Below, piece after piece: positions 7,839 through 16,929 of a stretch of 64,000 nt of DNA. Source of the DNA: CAZCEC01 sp964497615 (lineage in GTDB: Bacteria > Chloroflexota > Anaerolineae > Anaerolineales > UBA6663). The translations under genes were made by a program, and so were the position numbers. Location: positions 1 through 64,000 of the forward strand of contig CAZCEC010000015.1 of assembly GCA_964497615.1 (NCBI GenBank), read 5' to 3'. Numbering within the stretch: the stretch's first letter is position 1; each line of letters opens with the position of its first letter. A model generated the notes under the pieces. It was not told the DNA's origin. It saw only the letters and a program-made list of their open reading frames with translations, and did not search any database.

Positions 7839-9254
7839 ATGGAATCGATCCCCCTGCTGGCGGAACGCGCCGCGATCCACGACAACATTCTCGGCACCAT
7901 CGGCCAGACCCCCCTCGTGCGGCTCAACCGGATCGCGCGCGGCCTGCGCTGCCCCCTGCTGGCGAAGATCGAGTTTTTCAACCCCGGCGGCTCGGTCAAG
8001 GACCGCATTGCGCTTAACATCATCGAAGCCGCCGAGAGAGAAGGGCGGCTGAAGCCGGGTGGCACCGTGGTCGAGGCCACCTCGGGCAACACGGGCGTGG
8101 GTTTGGCCATCGTGTGCGCCATCAAGGGCTACAAATCCGTGTTCGTCATGCCCGACAAGATGAGCACAGAAAAGATACGTCTCCTGCGCGCATTTGGTTC
8201 CAAGGTTGTCATAACCCCCACCGCCGTCGGCCCCGACGATCCCCGCAGCTATTATAAAGTCGCTGACCGGATCGTTGAAGAAACCCCCAATTCCATCCTG
8301 GCCAACCAATACCACAACCCCGAAAACCCCCGCAGCCACTATCAAAGCACCGGCCCCGAAATCTGGGACCAGACCGCTGGCCAGGTCACCGACGTCATCA
8401 TCGGCATGGGCACCGGCGGCACCATCACCGGCATCGGCCGCTATCTCAAGGAACGCAACCCCAAGATCCGCATCGTCGGTGTGGACCCGGTGGGCTCGCT
8501 GCTTTTCGAAACTCACAAGCTCGGCCGCGTCCCCGACGACCCTCACCCCAAAACCTACAAAACCGAGGGCATTGGCGAGGATTTCCTGCCCTCGGCCCTC
8601 GACCTGTCGGTGGTAGACGAAGTCGTCCAGGTCGGCGACAAGGAAACCTTTCTCATCACCCGGCGGCTGGTGCGCGAAGAAGGCATCTTCTGCGGCGGCT
8701 CGTCCGGCACGGCGGTGGCCGCCGCCCTCCGCTACTGCCGCAACCTCGGGCCGGACCGGCTGGTCGTCGTCATCCTGCCCGACTCGGGCTCGCGCTACCT
8801 GAGCAAGGTCTTCGACGACGACTGGATGCGCGAGAATGGCTTCCTCGAATCGGCCTGGGCGGGCGCCACCGCGGCCGACGTGCTGGCCATCAAGGACTGG
8901 CGCGACCTGATCACCGCCGCCCCCAGCGACCGCTGCACCGCCGTCATCCGCAAGCTGAAGGAACATGACATCTCGCAGATGCCCGTCGTCGGCTCGGATG
9001 GCGAATTTGTGGGCCTGGTCAACGAGGTGGACCTGCTCAACCATATGGTCCTGGGCCCTTCGCACGGCCCAGACGACAACATCCGCGACCTGGTGCGAAC
9101 CGACGTTGCAACAATTGGGCCAGACGCTCCCCTGGAGGGCCTGATGTCCGTCTTCGTCAACCGCCAGGTGGCCGTCGTCATGGAGGCCGGCCGCGTCACC
9201 GGCATCCTCACCAAGATCGATATCCTGGACTACCTCGCCTCCCACACCCAATGA
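7839..9254 (+). CDS. cbs: Cystathionine beta-synthase
   Basis: PLP enzyme that condenses serine, or an activated serine, with homocysteine to cystathionine; related enzymes make cysteine. The PLP lysine is K54 in NPGGSVKDR. The PLP phosphate loop GTGGTITG and substrate loop TSGNTG are intact. An EGIGEDFLP stretch and GGSSGTAVA match CBS rather than bacterial CysK. The last 125 residues form a pair of CBS regulatory domains that usually bind an adenosyl ligand. At 471 aa it has the catalytic core plus regulatory region and lacks the heme-binding extension of animal CBS. Start ATG 7839 has GGAG upstream; the long open frame upstream is only antisense to the LysM gene. Its stop overlaps the next start (ATGA). 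Confidence 0.93.
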   Translation: MESIPLLAERAAIHDNILGTIGQTPLVRLNRIARGLRCPLLAKIEFFNPGGSVKDRIALNIIEAAEREGRLKPGGTVVEATSGNTGVGLAIVCAIKGYKSVFVMPDKMSTEKIRLLRAFGSKVVITPTAVGPDDPRSYYKVADRIVEETPNSILANQYHNPENPRSHYQSTGPEIWDQTAGQVTDVIIGMGTGGTITGIGRYLKERNPKIRIVGVDPVGSLLFETHKLGRVPDDPHPKTYKTEGIGEDFLPSALDLSVVDEVVQVGDKETFLITRRLVREEGIFCGGSSGTAVAAALRYCRNLGPDRLVVVILPDSGSRYLSKVFDDDWMRENGFLESAWAGATAADVLAIKDWRDLITAAPSDRCTAVIRKLKEHDISQMPVVGSDGEFVGLVNEVDLLNHMVLGPSHGPDDNIRDLVRTDVATIGPDAPLEGLMSVFVNRQVAVVMEAGRVTGILTKIDILDYLASHTQ

Positions 9255-10117
9255 GCGCCTCGCAGGTCCACCCGAAGGAAAGCACCGAGACCCCCGACCT
9301 GCGGATCGTGCCCCTCGCCAGCCTGGTGGAGCACGAGTTCAACGACGTCCAGCGCACCGAGCCGCTTGCCAAACGGCTGGAGGCCGAGGGCCTGCTCAAG
9401 AACCCCCCCATCGTGGCCCCCCTGGAAGACGACGACGAGGAGCGCTTCGTCGTCCTCGACGGCGCCAATCGCACCACCGCCCTCCACCTGCTGGGCTACC
9501 CGCACGTGCTGGTCCAGGTGGTGCCCTACACCAACCCGCCGGTCACCCTCAGCACCTGGCACCACCTCATCTGCGGCATCGAGGTAGAAGCCTACTTGGA
9601 GTGCATCCATGACCTGCCGGGTGTAGATATCTTTGGCATCGACGCCCTGCATGCCCGCGCCGGCCTGGCCCGGCGCGAACTGCTGGCCTACACCATCGCC
9701 GCCGATGGGCGCGTGTTCGCCGCCCGCACCGACGCCCGCACCCTGCACGAGCAGAACGACCTGCTGAACGCGATGGTAGATACCTACAAGACGCGCGGCC
9801 GCCTTTACCGGGCCGCCACCGATAACGTCCACGAGGCCCGCCGCCTGTATGCCGACCTGACCGGCCTGGTCATCTTCCCCAACTACGAGGCCGCCGAAGT
9901 CATGGCCCTGGCCCGCGACGGCGAGCTCCTCCCCACCGGCCTCACCCGCCACCTGATCCAGGGCCGCGTGCTCCGCACCAACTATCCCCTCCGCGAGCTG
10001 CGCTCGCCCGACAGCCTGGAAGCCAAGAACGACCGCCTGAAAGCGTGGCTGCAGCGCAAGCTCGGCTCCAAGGAAATCCGCTTCTACGGCGAGTCCACCT
10101 ATCTCTTTGACGAGTAA
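9251..10117 (+). CDS. ParB/sulfiredoxin-fold protein, SerK/SbnI-like free-serine kinase candidate
   Basis: 288-residue protein with a ParB/Srx-fold N-terminus. E29 lies in VEHEF, an EGLLKNPPIV stretch follows (residues 46-55), and VLDGANRTTALHLLG is at about 68-82. This pattern resembles the archaeal ADP-dependent serine kinase SerK and staphylococcal SbnI, which make O-phosphoserine from free serine. The C-terminal ~180 residues (helical, ending in GESTYLFDE) are also compatible with that family rather than with a DNA-binding ParB. No helix-turn-helix was seen. The 4-nt overlap with cbs implies translational coupling. A plausible role is supplying O-phosphoserine to the upstream PLP enzyme. 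The alternative is an uncharacterised ParB-like regulator. Confidence 0.65.
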   Translation: MSASQVHPKESTETPDLRIVPLASLVEHEFNDVQRTEPLAKRLEAEGLLKNPPIVAPLEDDDEERFVVLDGANRTTALHLLGYPHVLVQVVPYTNPPVTLSTWHHLICGIEVEAYLECIHDLPGVDIFGIDALHARAGLARRELLAYTIAADGRVFAARTDARTLHEQNDLLNAMVDTYKTRGRLYRAATDNVHEARRLYADLTGLVIFPNYEAAEVMALARDGELLPTGLTRHLIQGRVLRTNYPLRELRSPDSLEAKNDRLKAWLQRKLGSKEIRFYGESTYLFDE

Positions 10118-10135
10118 ACCAGACCTGGAGGATTC

Positions 10136-11641
10136 ATGGAACCAAAGCTTGCCGAACTCAAACAGCGCCTCCAGGAGGTGGACGACCTGAACTCGGCCGC
10201 CTCCGTGCTGCACTGGGACCAGACCACCTACATGCCCCCCGGCGGCGCCGAGGCCCGCGGCCGTCAGCTTGCCACCCTGGGCCGCCTGTCGCACGAGAAG
10301 TTCACCGCCGACGAGGTCGGCCGCCTGCTGGAAGACCTGCGCCCCTACGAAGCCAGCCTGCCCTACGACTCCGACGACGCCAGCCTCATCCGCGTCACCC
10401 GCCGTGCTTACGAGCGCGATGTCAAGGTGCCGGCCGCCTTTGTGGCCCTGCTCAACGAGCATGGCGCGGCCTCCTATCAGGCCTGGACCGTCGCCCGCCC
10501 GGCCAACGACTTCGCCGCCGTCCGGCCCAACCTGGAAAAGACCCTGGACCTGAGCCGCCAGTTGGCCGAGTTCTTCCCCGGCTACGATCATCTCGCCGAC
10601 CCCCTCATCGATTTCGCCGACTACGGCATGAAGACCGCCAGCGTGCGCCAGCTCTTCGCCGACCTGCGCGCCCAGTTGGTGCCCATCGTGCAGGCCATCA
10701 CCGCCCACCCACCCGCCGACGATAGCTGCCTCAAGCAACATTTCCCCGAGGACCAGCAGTTGGCCTTTGGCCGCCAGATCATCGAGGCCTACGGCTACGA
10801 CTTCCAGCGCGGCCGGCAGGACAAGACCCACCATCCCTTTATGACCAAGTTCTCCCTCGGCGACGTGCGCATCACCACCCGCGTCAAGGAGAACGACCTG
10901 AGCGAGGCCCTGTTCAGCACCCTGCACGAGGCCGGCCACGCCATGTACGAGCAAGGCATCAGCCGCGACTACGAAGCCACGCCCCTGGCCGGCGGCACCT
11001 CGGCCGGCGTGCACGAGAGCCAGTCCCGCCTGTGGGAAAACATCATCGGCCGCAGCCGCCGCTTCTGGACTCACTACTATCCCAAGCTTCAGGCCGCCTT
11101 CCCCAGCCAGTTGGGCAAGGTGCCCCTGGACACGTTCTACCGCGCCGTCAACAAGGTCCAGCCCTCGCTCATCCGCACCGATGCCGACGAGGTCACCTAC
11201 AACCTGCACGTCATGCTCCGCTTCGACTTCGAGCTGGAGATGCTGGAAGGCAAGCTGGCCGTGCGCGACCTGACCGAGGCCTGGCACCAGCGCTTCATGG
11301 ACGACTTCGGCCTGCGCGCCCCCGACGACCGCGACGGCGCCTTGCAGGACGTCCACTGGTTCGCGGGCGTCATCGGCGGCTCGTTCCAGGGCTATACCCT
11401 GGGCAACATCCTCAGCGCCCAGTTCTACGCCGCCGCGCTCCAGGCCCGCCCCAGCATCCCGGACGAGATCGCCCAGGGCGAGTTTGGCGGCCTGCACGAG
11501 TGGTTCAAGACCAACATCTACGCTCCCGGCAGCAAGTACACCGCGCCTGAGCTAATCGAGCGCATCACCGGCGGCCCGTTGACCATTGAGCCCTACATCG
11601 CTTACCTTCGGCAGAAGTACGGCGAACTGTACCCCCTCTAG
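10136..11641 (+). CDS. M32-family metallocarboxypeptidase (Taq-type)
   Basis: Zinc carboxypeptidase that removes C-terminal residues from peptides, probably in the cytoplasm since no signal peptide is present. The active-site HExxH is LHEAGHAMYEQGI, with His at about 264, and the downstream HESQSRLWEN motif supplies the third ligand. Both are diagnostic of M32. The 501-aa length is typical. The ATG follows GGAGG by 5 nt and lies 18 nt after the serine-kinase-like gene. The next gene begins 2 nt after its stop, so it is part of a plus-strand operon. Confidence 0.95.
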   Translation: MEPKLAELKQRLQEVDDLNSAASVLHWDQTTYMPPGGAEARGRQLATLGRLSHEKFTADEVGRLLEDLRPYEASLPYDSDDASLIRVTRRAYERDVKVPAAFVALLNEHGAASYQAWTVARPANDFAAVRPNLEKTLDLSRQLAEFFPGYDHLADPLIDFADYGMKTASVRQLFADLRAQLVPIVQAITAHPPADDSCLKQHFPEDQQLAFGRQIIEAYGYDFQRGRQDKTHHPFMTKFSLGDVRITTRVKENDLSEALFSTLHEAGHAMYEQGISRDYEATPLAGGTSAGVHESQSRLWENIIGRSRRFWTHYYPKLQAAFPSQLGKVPLDTFYRAVNKVQPSLIRTDADEVTYNLHVMLRFDFELEMLEGKLAVRDLTEAWHQRFMDDFGLRAPDDRDGALQDVHWFAGVIGGSFQGYTLGNILSAQFYAAALQARPSIPDEIAQGEFGGLHEWFKTNIYAPGSKYTAPELIERITGGPLTIEPYIAYLRQKYGELYPL

Positions 11642-11643
11642 CC

Positions 11644-13242
11644 ATGCGCGACTTGCTACTCGTCAACGGCCGCATCCGCACCCTCGACCCCGCCCGCCCG
11701 GTCGCCTCCGCCCTGGCCCTGCGCAGCGACCGCGTCTTGGCCTCCGGCAGCGACGACGAGATGCGGGCTCTGCTCCCCGGCCTGCCCGCCGGCCAGGTGG
11801 TGAACCTGGAGGGCCGCCACGTGCTGCCCGGCCTGATCGACGCCCACCTGCACTTCGACTGGTACGCCCGCGGCCTGCTCAACGTGGATGCCGAGACCGA
11901 CACCCTGGCTGAGTGCCTGGAGCGCGTCACCCTCAAGGCCCGGAAGACGCCCCCCGGTCAATGGGTCACCGGCCTCGGCTGGAACCAGAACGCTTGGGGC
12001 GGCGCGTTTCCCGCCGCCGCCGACCTGGACCGCGCCGCGCCCGGTCACCCGGTGCTGCTCACCGCCAAGTCCGGCCACGCTGCCTGGGCCAACACCGCCG
12101 CCCTGCGGCTGGCCGGCATCACGGCCAGCACAGCCGACCCGGCCGGCGGCGAGGTCCAGCGCGACGGCCAGGGCCAGCCCACCGGCATCCTGTTCGAGAC
12201 CGCCATCGACCTGGTAAGCCGCATCATTCCGGAAGTCACCGCCGAAGAGGTGGCCCAGGCCATGCTGCCCGCGATGGAGAATGCCTGGCGCGTGGGCCTC
12301 ACCGGCATCCACGACTTCGACGGCCGGCGCAGCTTCCTCGCCTTCCAACTGCTCAAGGAGCGCGGCCAGCTTGGCTTGCGCGTCGTCAAGCAAATCCCCG
12401 TGCGCCACCTTGCCGAGGCCATCGGCCTGGGCGCCCGCTCCGGCTTTGGCGATGACTGGCTCCGGCTGGGCAATGTCAAGGTCTTCCTGGATGGCGCCCT
12501 GGGCCCGCGCACCGCCCTGATGATCGAGCCTTACGAGGGTGAGCCCGCCAACTTCGGCATCAGCGTCACCGACAAGGAAGAGTTGTACGACTTCGCCACT
12601 CAGGCGGCGCAGGCCGGCCTCGCCATGACCGTCCACGCCATCGGCGACAAGGCCAATCACGACCTGCTCGATGTCTACGCCACCATCCGCCAGGAGGAAG
12701 CCAGCCGCGGCCAGCTGCCCCTCCGCCACCGGTGCGAGCACGTCCAAATCCTGCACCCAGATGATTTTCAGCGGCTGGGTCGGCTCAACGTCGTCGCCTC
12801 CATGCAGCCCATCCACGCCACCAGCGACATGCGCATGGCCGACCGCTACTGGGGCCAGCGCAGCGCGGGCGCCTACGCCCTGCGCACCCAATTGGACGCG
12901 GGCGCGCCCCTGGCCTTTGGCAGCGACAGCCCGGTGGAGAACTTCAACCCGTTCTGGGGCCTGCACGCCGCCGTCACCCGCCGCCGGGCAGACGGCTCCC
13001 CCGACCCGGATGGCTGGTACCCGGAACAGCGGCTGGACGTGGAAACGGCCTTGCGCGGCTTCACCCTGGGGGCCGCCTACGCCGGCTACATGGAAGACCG
13101 GCAGGGCAGCCTGGGCCCCGGCCGGCTGGCTGACTTGGTGGTCGTGGACCGCGACATCTTCACCTGCGAGCCAATGGCGATCCGGGAGACCCAGGTGCTG
13201 GGCACCCTCATCGGCGCCGAATGGAAGTTTCGCGCCTTCTAG
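11644..13242 (+). CDS. YtcJ-type metal-dependent amidohydrolase
   Basis: 532-aa amidohydrolase of the YtcJ/NfdA branch (amidohydrolase_3). Family members hydrolyse N-substituted amides such as formamides, but the substrate here is unknown. The N-terminal metal site is GLIDAHLHFDW. The barrel continues with GHAAWANTAALRLAGI, typical of YtcJ proteins, then DGALGPRTA, VHAIGDKANHDLLD and RCEHVQILHP. The C-terminal Asp site is FGSDSPVENFNPFWG. No signal peptide is present. It starts 2 nt after the carboxypeptidase stop and is probably translated by coupling; the pair suggests peptide or amide catabolism. Confidence 0.9.
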   Translation: MRDLLLVNGRIRTLDPARPVASALALRSDRVLASGSDDEMRALLPGLPAGQVVNLEGRHVLPGLIDAHLHFDWYARGLLNVDAETDTLAECLERVTLKARKTPPGQWVTGLGWNQNAWGGAFPAAADLDRAAPGHPVLLTAKSGHAAWANTAALRLAGITASTADPAGGEVQRDGQGQPTGILFETAIDLVSRIIPEVTAEEVAQAMLPAMENAWRVGLTGIHDFDGRRSFLAFQLLKERGQLGLRVVKQIPVRHLAEAIGLGARSGFGDDWLRLGNVKVFLDGALGPRTALMIEPYEGEPANFGISVTDKEELYDFATQAAQAGLAMTVHAIGDKANHDLLDVYATIRQEEASRGQLPLRHRCEHVQILHPDDFQRLGRLNVVASMQPIHATSDMRMADRYWGQRSAGAYALRTQLDAGAPLAFGSDSPVENFNPFWGLHAAVTRRRADGSPDPDGWYPEQRLDVETALRGFTLGAAYAGYMEDRQGSLGPGRLADLVVVDRDIFTCEPMAIRETQVLGTLIGAEWKFRAF

Positions 13243-13307
13243 ACCGATCTCCCAATGCAGCCCCCCGCCCTATCCGTAGATAGTCTCAGCCAGTTGGTGA
13301 TGCGCCG

Positions 13308-13910
13308 GTGAACCTCGCCAGCCGGCCGGATGAGTACCTGATGCGCCAGATTGCGCGTCGGGACGGGGAGGCGCTCGCCGAGCTATACGACCGGCATGCG
13401 CCCCGGGTGTACGGCCTGTGCCTGCGCATCCTGGGCGAGACGCAGATGGCCGAGGACCTGCTGCAGGAGGTCTTCGTGCGGGTGTGGGAACGGGCGCGCC
13501 TGTTCGAGCGCGCCCGGGGGAGCGTGGGGGCCTGGCTTATGGGGATCACGCGCAACATCTGTATTGACCAGCTGCGGCGCTTGCAGGCGCGGCCGCAGGC
13601 GGTGGAACCCAATCCGGGCAGCGATGAGCGTCCATCCTTTGAAGAAACCTTGCCCGACCTGGCCCCGGACGTGCCAGCCTTGGCGGCCGCCAACGAGCGG
13701 GCCGCCCTCGTCCGCCGCGCCATGACCAACCTCAGCCGCGAGCAGCAGATGGTCATCGAGTTGTCCTATTTCCGCGGCTTCACCCGCCGCGAGATCGCTC
13801 GCAAACTGGATTGGCCGGAGGGCACGGTCCACACCCGCGCCCGGCTGGCTCTGCAGAACCTGCGCGCCCAGCTCAGCCAGCTTGGCCTGCGCCCGGAAGA
13901 CCTGGAATGA
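13308..13910 (+). CDS. ECF-type RNA polymerase sigma factor
   Basis: 200-aa group 4 sigma factor. Region 2 is visible as EALAELYDRHAPRVYGL, then AEDLLQEVFVRVWERA, then a GAWLMGITRNICID stretch. Region 4 is visible as LSREQQMVIELSYFRGFTRREIARKL followed by PEGTVHTRARLALQNLR, a helix-turn-helix for -35 recognition. The start is a GTG at 13308 without a strong Shine-Dalgarno site; the next in-frame ATG would remove conserved region-2 residues. The stop overlaps the next gene by 4 nt (ATGA), the usual sigma/anti-sigma pairing. Confidence 0.93.
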   Translation: MNLASRPDEYLMRQIARRDGEALAELYDRHAPRVYGLCLRILGETQMAEDLLQEVFVRVWERARLFERARGSVGAWLMGITRNICIDQLRRLQARPQAVEPNPGSDERPSFEETLPDLAPDVPALAAANERAALVRRAMTNLSREQQMVIELSYFRGFTRREIARKLDWPEGTVHTRARLALQNLRAQLSQLGLRPEDLE

Positions 13911-14632
13911 ACGAGCACGTTGACGATCTGTTGGCATTGCACGCGCTGGGCGGCCTCGAGCCGGACGAACTGGCGCGGGTGGACGCGCACCTGGCTGCTT
14001 GCGCCGCCTGCCGCGCTTTGGCCCAGCATGAGGAGCGCACGGTCCTGGCCGTGGCCGCTGCCACCCCGCCCCATCTGCCGGATCCCAGGCTCAAGGCCAG
14101 CCTTCTGGCCCGCGTTGGCTCGGCCCCTTCGGACCCTGCGCGCCCCGGCAGCCAACCCGCCAACTGGCTGGCCCTGCCGCGCTGGGTGCTGGCCGGCCTC
14201 AGCCTGGCGCTGGCGGTGCTGGCCGGCTGGAATGTCTACCTGACGCGCGAGATCAGCACCCTCCAGCGTCAGGTGCGCGGCAGCACCGGCGCCGTGGCTC
14301 TCATCTCTTCCCCCGAGACCGATTCATTTGCCCTGGGCGGCCGCGGCCCCATGCCGTCCGCCAGCGGGCAGGCCTACGTGGACCACGACTCGCAGGATGT
14401 GGTGCTGGTAGTGCGCCACCTGGAGCCCCTCGCGGCCGACAAGACCTACCAGGCCTGGGTGGTGACGGATGACGGGCCGATGAGCGCCGGGTTTATGGAC
14501 GTGACGGCCAGCGGCTGGGGGATGAAGTGGCTGGACGTGCCCTTCGTGACCGGCGGTTGGGTGTGCGTCAGCGTGGAGCCCACCGGCGGCAGCGCCGAGC
14601 CGTCCGAGGTGGTGTTGTGGGGCGGGGAATAG
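13907..14632 (+). CDS. Anti-sigma factor, RskA/zinc-finger type, membrane anchored
   Basis: Likely holds the overlapping ECF sigma factor at the membrane. Residues 1-45 form a zinc-finger-like anti-sigma domain with H..L..C..C spacing (DAHLAACAACRAL). A single membrane segment spans about 90-110 (WVLAGLSLALAVLAGW). The outer domain (about 125-241) looks like the RskA C-terminal domain, with DKTYQAWVVTDDGPMSAGFM and VCVSVEPTGGS. The start ATG overlaps the sigma stop; a longer open frame upstream reads through the sigma gene in another frame and is ignored. The sensed signal is unknown. Confidence 0.9.
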   Translation: MNEHVDDLLALHALGGLEPDELARVDAHLAACAACRALAQHEERTVLAVAAATPPHLPDPRLKASLLARVGSAPSDPARPGSQPANWLALPRWVLAGLSLALAVLAGWNVYLTREISTLQRQVRGSTGAVALISSPETDSFALGGRGPMPSASGQAYVDHDSQDVVLVVRHLEPLAADKTYQAWVVTDDGPMSAGFMDVTASGWGMKWLDVPFVTGGWVCVSVEPTGGSAEPSEVVLWGGE

Positions 14633-14651
14633 TTTACCCTTGCCGGCTGTA

Positions 14652-14674
14652 GAGACGCGGCGCCGCCGCGTCTC
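14652..14674. terminator. Hairpin between convergent genes
   Basis: Inverted repeat GAGACGCGGCG / CGCCGCGTCTC separated by one base, between the anti-sigma stop (14632) and the DUF2085 stop (14686). There is no strong T-run on either side, so it may be a bidirectional but weak terminator. Confidence 0.5.
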
Positions 14675-14685
14675 AGATCTGCGCG

Positions 14686-15450
14686 TTACAGCGACAGCCC
14701 CGCGCGCTGGAACTTCGCCTCCAAGTCGCGCCGGACTTCAGTGAAGGACTGTTCGAGATAGGGAAACGCCAGCCAGGCGTTGGCCAATCCAAACAGCGTG
14801 CCGGTCAGGGTGCGCAGCAGCGGCGAGCTTTCCCGGTACGGCAGCCACGCAAACGGCGAGAATCCCCCAAACGACAGCGCACTGTACGGGTACTGGCTGA
14901 ACAATTGCGAGAACCCATCCAGGGCGATGGGCGCAATCCCGATCAGCCCGTAGGCCAGCCAGTTGAGCGGCTTCACCCGGTTGCGCACGCCCGGCAGCGC
15001 ATACACCAGCCCAAACACGCCAATCGCCGCATAGATGGCCACGTCGCGCTCGCAGTAAGCCACCTTCCAGCCCATGCGCTCGTTCCCCACAAAGTTGCGG
15101 GCCACCAGCAAGCTCTCCGGCAGGTCTGGGTCAATACCGGAATAGGCTTCGAAGATATCCCGCGGGTAAGCCGCCCGCTCCCCAAACAGGTACCACGACC
15201 GATAGCCCAACTGATGGCACAGCCCGCTGTACATCCCGTAGATGGCGCGCGCCGGCCCCGTGGCCCCGGTCTGCATGAAGACCGGCGCCAGGAACGGCAA
15301 TCCCACATAAATGAACACCAGCAGGGTGAGATACAGCAGCCAGTGGCGGCTGATGCCGAGGATGGCTCGGTCGACGGCGATAACGAAGTCGCGGGTGCGT
15401 CCCGTGGCGCGCACCTTGCCGGGCGTAGGTGAAGGCGGAAGGTCGGCCAT
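14686..15450 (-). CDS. DUF2085 membrane protein
   Basis: 254-aa polytopic membrane protein of the DUF2085 family, whose function is not established. The family hallmarks are CHQLGYRSWYLFG (about residues 77-89) and YCERDVAIY (about 131-139), which put conserved Cys and His residues near membrane helices. About five membrane segments are visible. It starts 6 nt after the TlpA-like gene with TAGGAG upstream and is the last gene of the ykuD-ccdA-tlpA set. The invariant cysteines and the redox neighbours make a thiol- or metal-related role possible, but this is inference. Confidence 0.85.
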   Translation of the reverse strand: MADLPPSPTPGKVRATGRTRDFVIAVDRAILGISRHWLLYLTLLVFIYVGLPFLAPVFMQTGATGPARAIYGMYSGLCHQLGYRSWYLFGERAAYPRDIFEAYSGIDPDLPESLLVARNFVGNERMGWKVAYCERDVAIYAAIGVFGLVYALPGVRNRVKPLNWLAYGLIGIAPIALDGFSQLFSQYPYSALSFGGFSPFAWLPYRESSPLLRTLTGTLFGLANAWLAFPYLEQSFTEVRRDLEAKFQRAGLSL

Positions 15451-15456
15451 GCGGGG

Positions 15457-16077
15457 CTATTCTCCTAATCCAAGCTGATCGAGATACCCGGCCAATTGGC
15501 CTGGGTTCATGTAGCCGACGTGCTGGCGGTCAATCATCCCATCCCGGTTGACAAAGTAACTGGTGGGGTAGCCGCGGACCCGGTACAAATCGAATACCCG
15601 CGCGCCGGGATCGAGCAGCGCGGTGAACGTCAGGTCCAGTTCATCCACAAAGGCGGCCACCGCGTCGGCCGGCTCATCCAAATCCACCGCCAGCACCGTA
15701 AAGCCCTGTGCCTTGCGCGCCTGATACTCCGCCTCAATCGCCGGCATCTCCAGCCGGCACGGCCCGCACCACGTCGCCCAGAAGTTGATCAGCACCACCT
15801 GGCCTTGCAGGTCCGCCAGCCGCACCTCGGTGCCGTCCAGCGTGCTCAGGGCAAAATCCGGCGCGGGCGCGCCCACCACCGGCGCCGGCGCGGGCGTGCT
15901 GGTTGGGCCTGCGCCCACGCCGCCCAGCCCCACGGCCCAATCCGGCACCCCCACAAACACCACCAGGCCGGCCAGCAGTCCGAACAGCAAGCCCAGGCCC
16001 ATGATGATGAGCGCCGGCCTGGAAGAGTTGGGCGGCGATAGCGGCGGTTGTGACGGGACGCTTGGTTCGGGGGTCAT
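15457..16077 (-). CDS. TlpA/ResA-like membrane-anchored thioredoxin
   Basis: Thiol-disulfide oxidoreductase facing outside the membrane. A Pro/Ser-rich N-terminus is followed by one membrane helix (about residues 22-48) and a short Pro/Thr/Ala linker. The redoxin domain begins at GAPAPDFALSTLDG. The active site is NFWATWCGPCRLEMPAIE (CxxC) and the cis-Pro loop is RGYPTSYFVNRDG. Start ATG 16077 gives 206 aa; the longer frame to 16239 overlaps ccdA and lacks similarity. It lies 55 nt after ccdA. CcdA-type proteins pass electrons to such thioredoxins, so the pair is a coherent pathway. Confidence 0.9.
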   Translation of the reverse strand: MTPEPSVPSQPPLSPPNSSRPALIIMGLGLLFGLLAGLVVFVGVPDWAVGLGGVGAGPTSTPAPAPVVGAPAPDFALSTLDGTEVRLADLQGQVVLINFWATWCGPCRLEMPAIEAEYQARKAQGFTVLAVDLDEPADAVAAFVDELDLTFTALLDPGARVFDLYRVRGYPTSYFVNRDGMIDRQHVGYMNPGQLAGYLDQLGLGE

Positions 16078-16132
16078 CTGGCGCGGCGGGCCAACGCCCA
16101 AGTCCAGCCCCACTGAGCGGGATGCCAGGCGC

Positions 16133-16924
16133 TCATGGCGCCGCGCCGGAAGCAGGTTGCCCGGTGATCCAGGCCCAGAAGTTGACGACCCACAAGTCAA
16201 TGTCGGCCTGGAACTCGGCGAAGGAGGCGATGGACGCAAACCGCGTCATCGTGTTGGTAAACAGCATGAACCCAATGATGACCAGCAGCACTCCGGTCAC
16301 GATGGAGACGTAGCGCATTTGCCGGCTGTACCGCCGCAGCAGCGCGCTGACGTTGCCCAGCCCCGCCGCCGCCAGCAAAAACGGCACGCCCAGCCCCAGC
16401 GAGTAGGCCGTGAGCAGGATCGCGCCGCGGTTGACGCCGTCGCTGCTGAGCGCCATCGTCAGCACCGCGCCCAGCACCGGGCCCACGCACGGCGCCCAGC
16501 CCGCCGAGAAGAACACGCCCATCAAGGCAGAGGACAGGTAGCCCAGCCGCGCGTCGGGCAGTTGGTGGCGGCGCGTGTCGTATTCCAGAAAGGGGATGTG
16601 GATGATCCCGATGGTGTGCAGCCCGAAGATGATGACCACCACGCCCCCAATGCGCGTGAGGATGCCCTGCAGGTCATACACCAGCGCGCCGATGGCGCTG
16701 GCCGTGACCCCCAGCGCCACAAAGACCACGCTAAAGCCCGCCACAAAAGCGATCCCGTGCGTGAAGGTGGCCCAGCGGTTCTCCACTGTCTGCCCCGTGG
16801 TCACCACGGCCCGGCTGCCCAGATAGCTGACATAGGCGGGCACCAGCGACAGGACGCACGGCGAGACGAACGACGCCAATCCGGCCAAAAAGGCCAGGCC
16901 TAGTGGGATACTATTGGGGTCCAT
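16133..16924 (-). CDS. ccdA: CcdA-type thiol-disulfide electron transporter
   Basis: Integral membrane protein that carries reducing equivalents from cytoplasmic thioredoxin to outer thiol proteins. The two diagnostic cysteine motifs are FVSPCVLSLVPAY near residue 22 and GWAPCVGPVLG near residue 145. About six to seven helices are seen over 263 aa. A last, less hydrophobic tail (after residue 235) is family-variable. It starts 5 nt after the L,D-transpeptidase stop without a clear Shine-Dalgarno, so translation may be coupled. The downstream TlpA-like protein is the probable acceptor. Confidence 0.93.
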   Translation of the reverse strand: MDPNSIPLGLAFLAGLASFVSPCVLSLVPAYVSYLGSRAVVTTGQTVENRWATFTHGIAFVAGFSVVFVALGVTASAIGALVYDLQGILTRIGGVVVIIFGLHTIGIIHIPFLEYDTRRHQLPDARLGYLSSALMGVFFSAGWAPCVGPVLGAVLTMALSSDGVNRGAILLTAYSLGLGVPFLLAAAGLGNVSALLRRYSRQMRYVSIVTGVLLVIIGFMLFTNTMTRFASIASFAEFQADIDLWVVNFWAWITGQPASGAAP

Positions 16925-16929
16925 AGAAC

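Noticed and set aside
9230..11497. Long minus-strand open frame (755 codons) opposite the serine-kinase-like and carboxypeptidase genes
   Set aside because: It mirrors two plus-strand genes with clear family motifs, has Gly/Ala-rich composition without domains, and arises from GC-rich codon bias.
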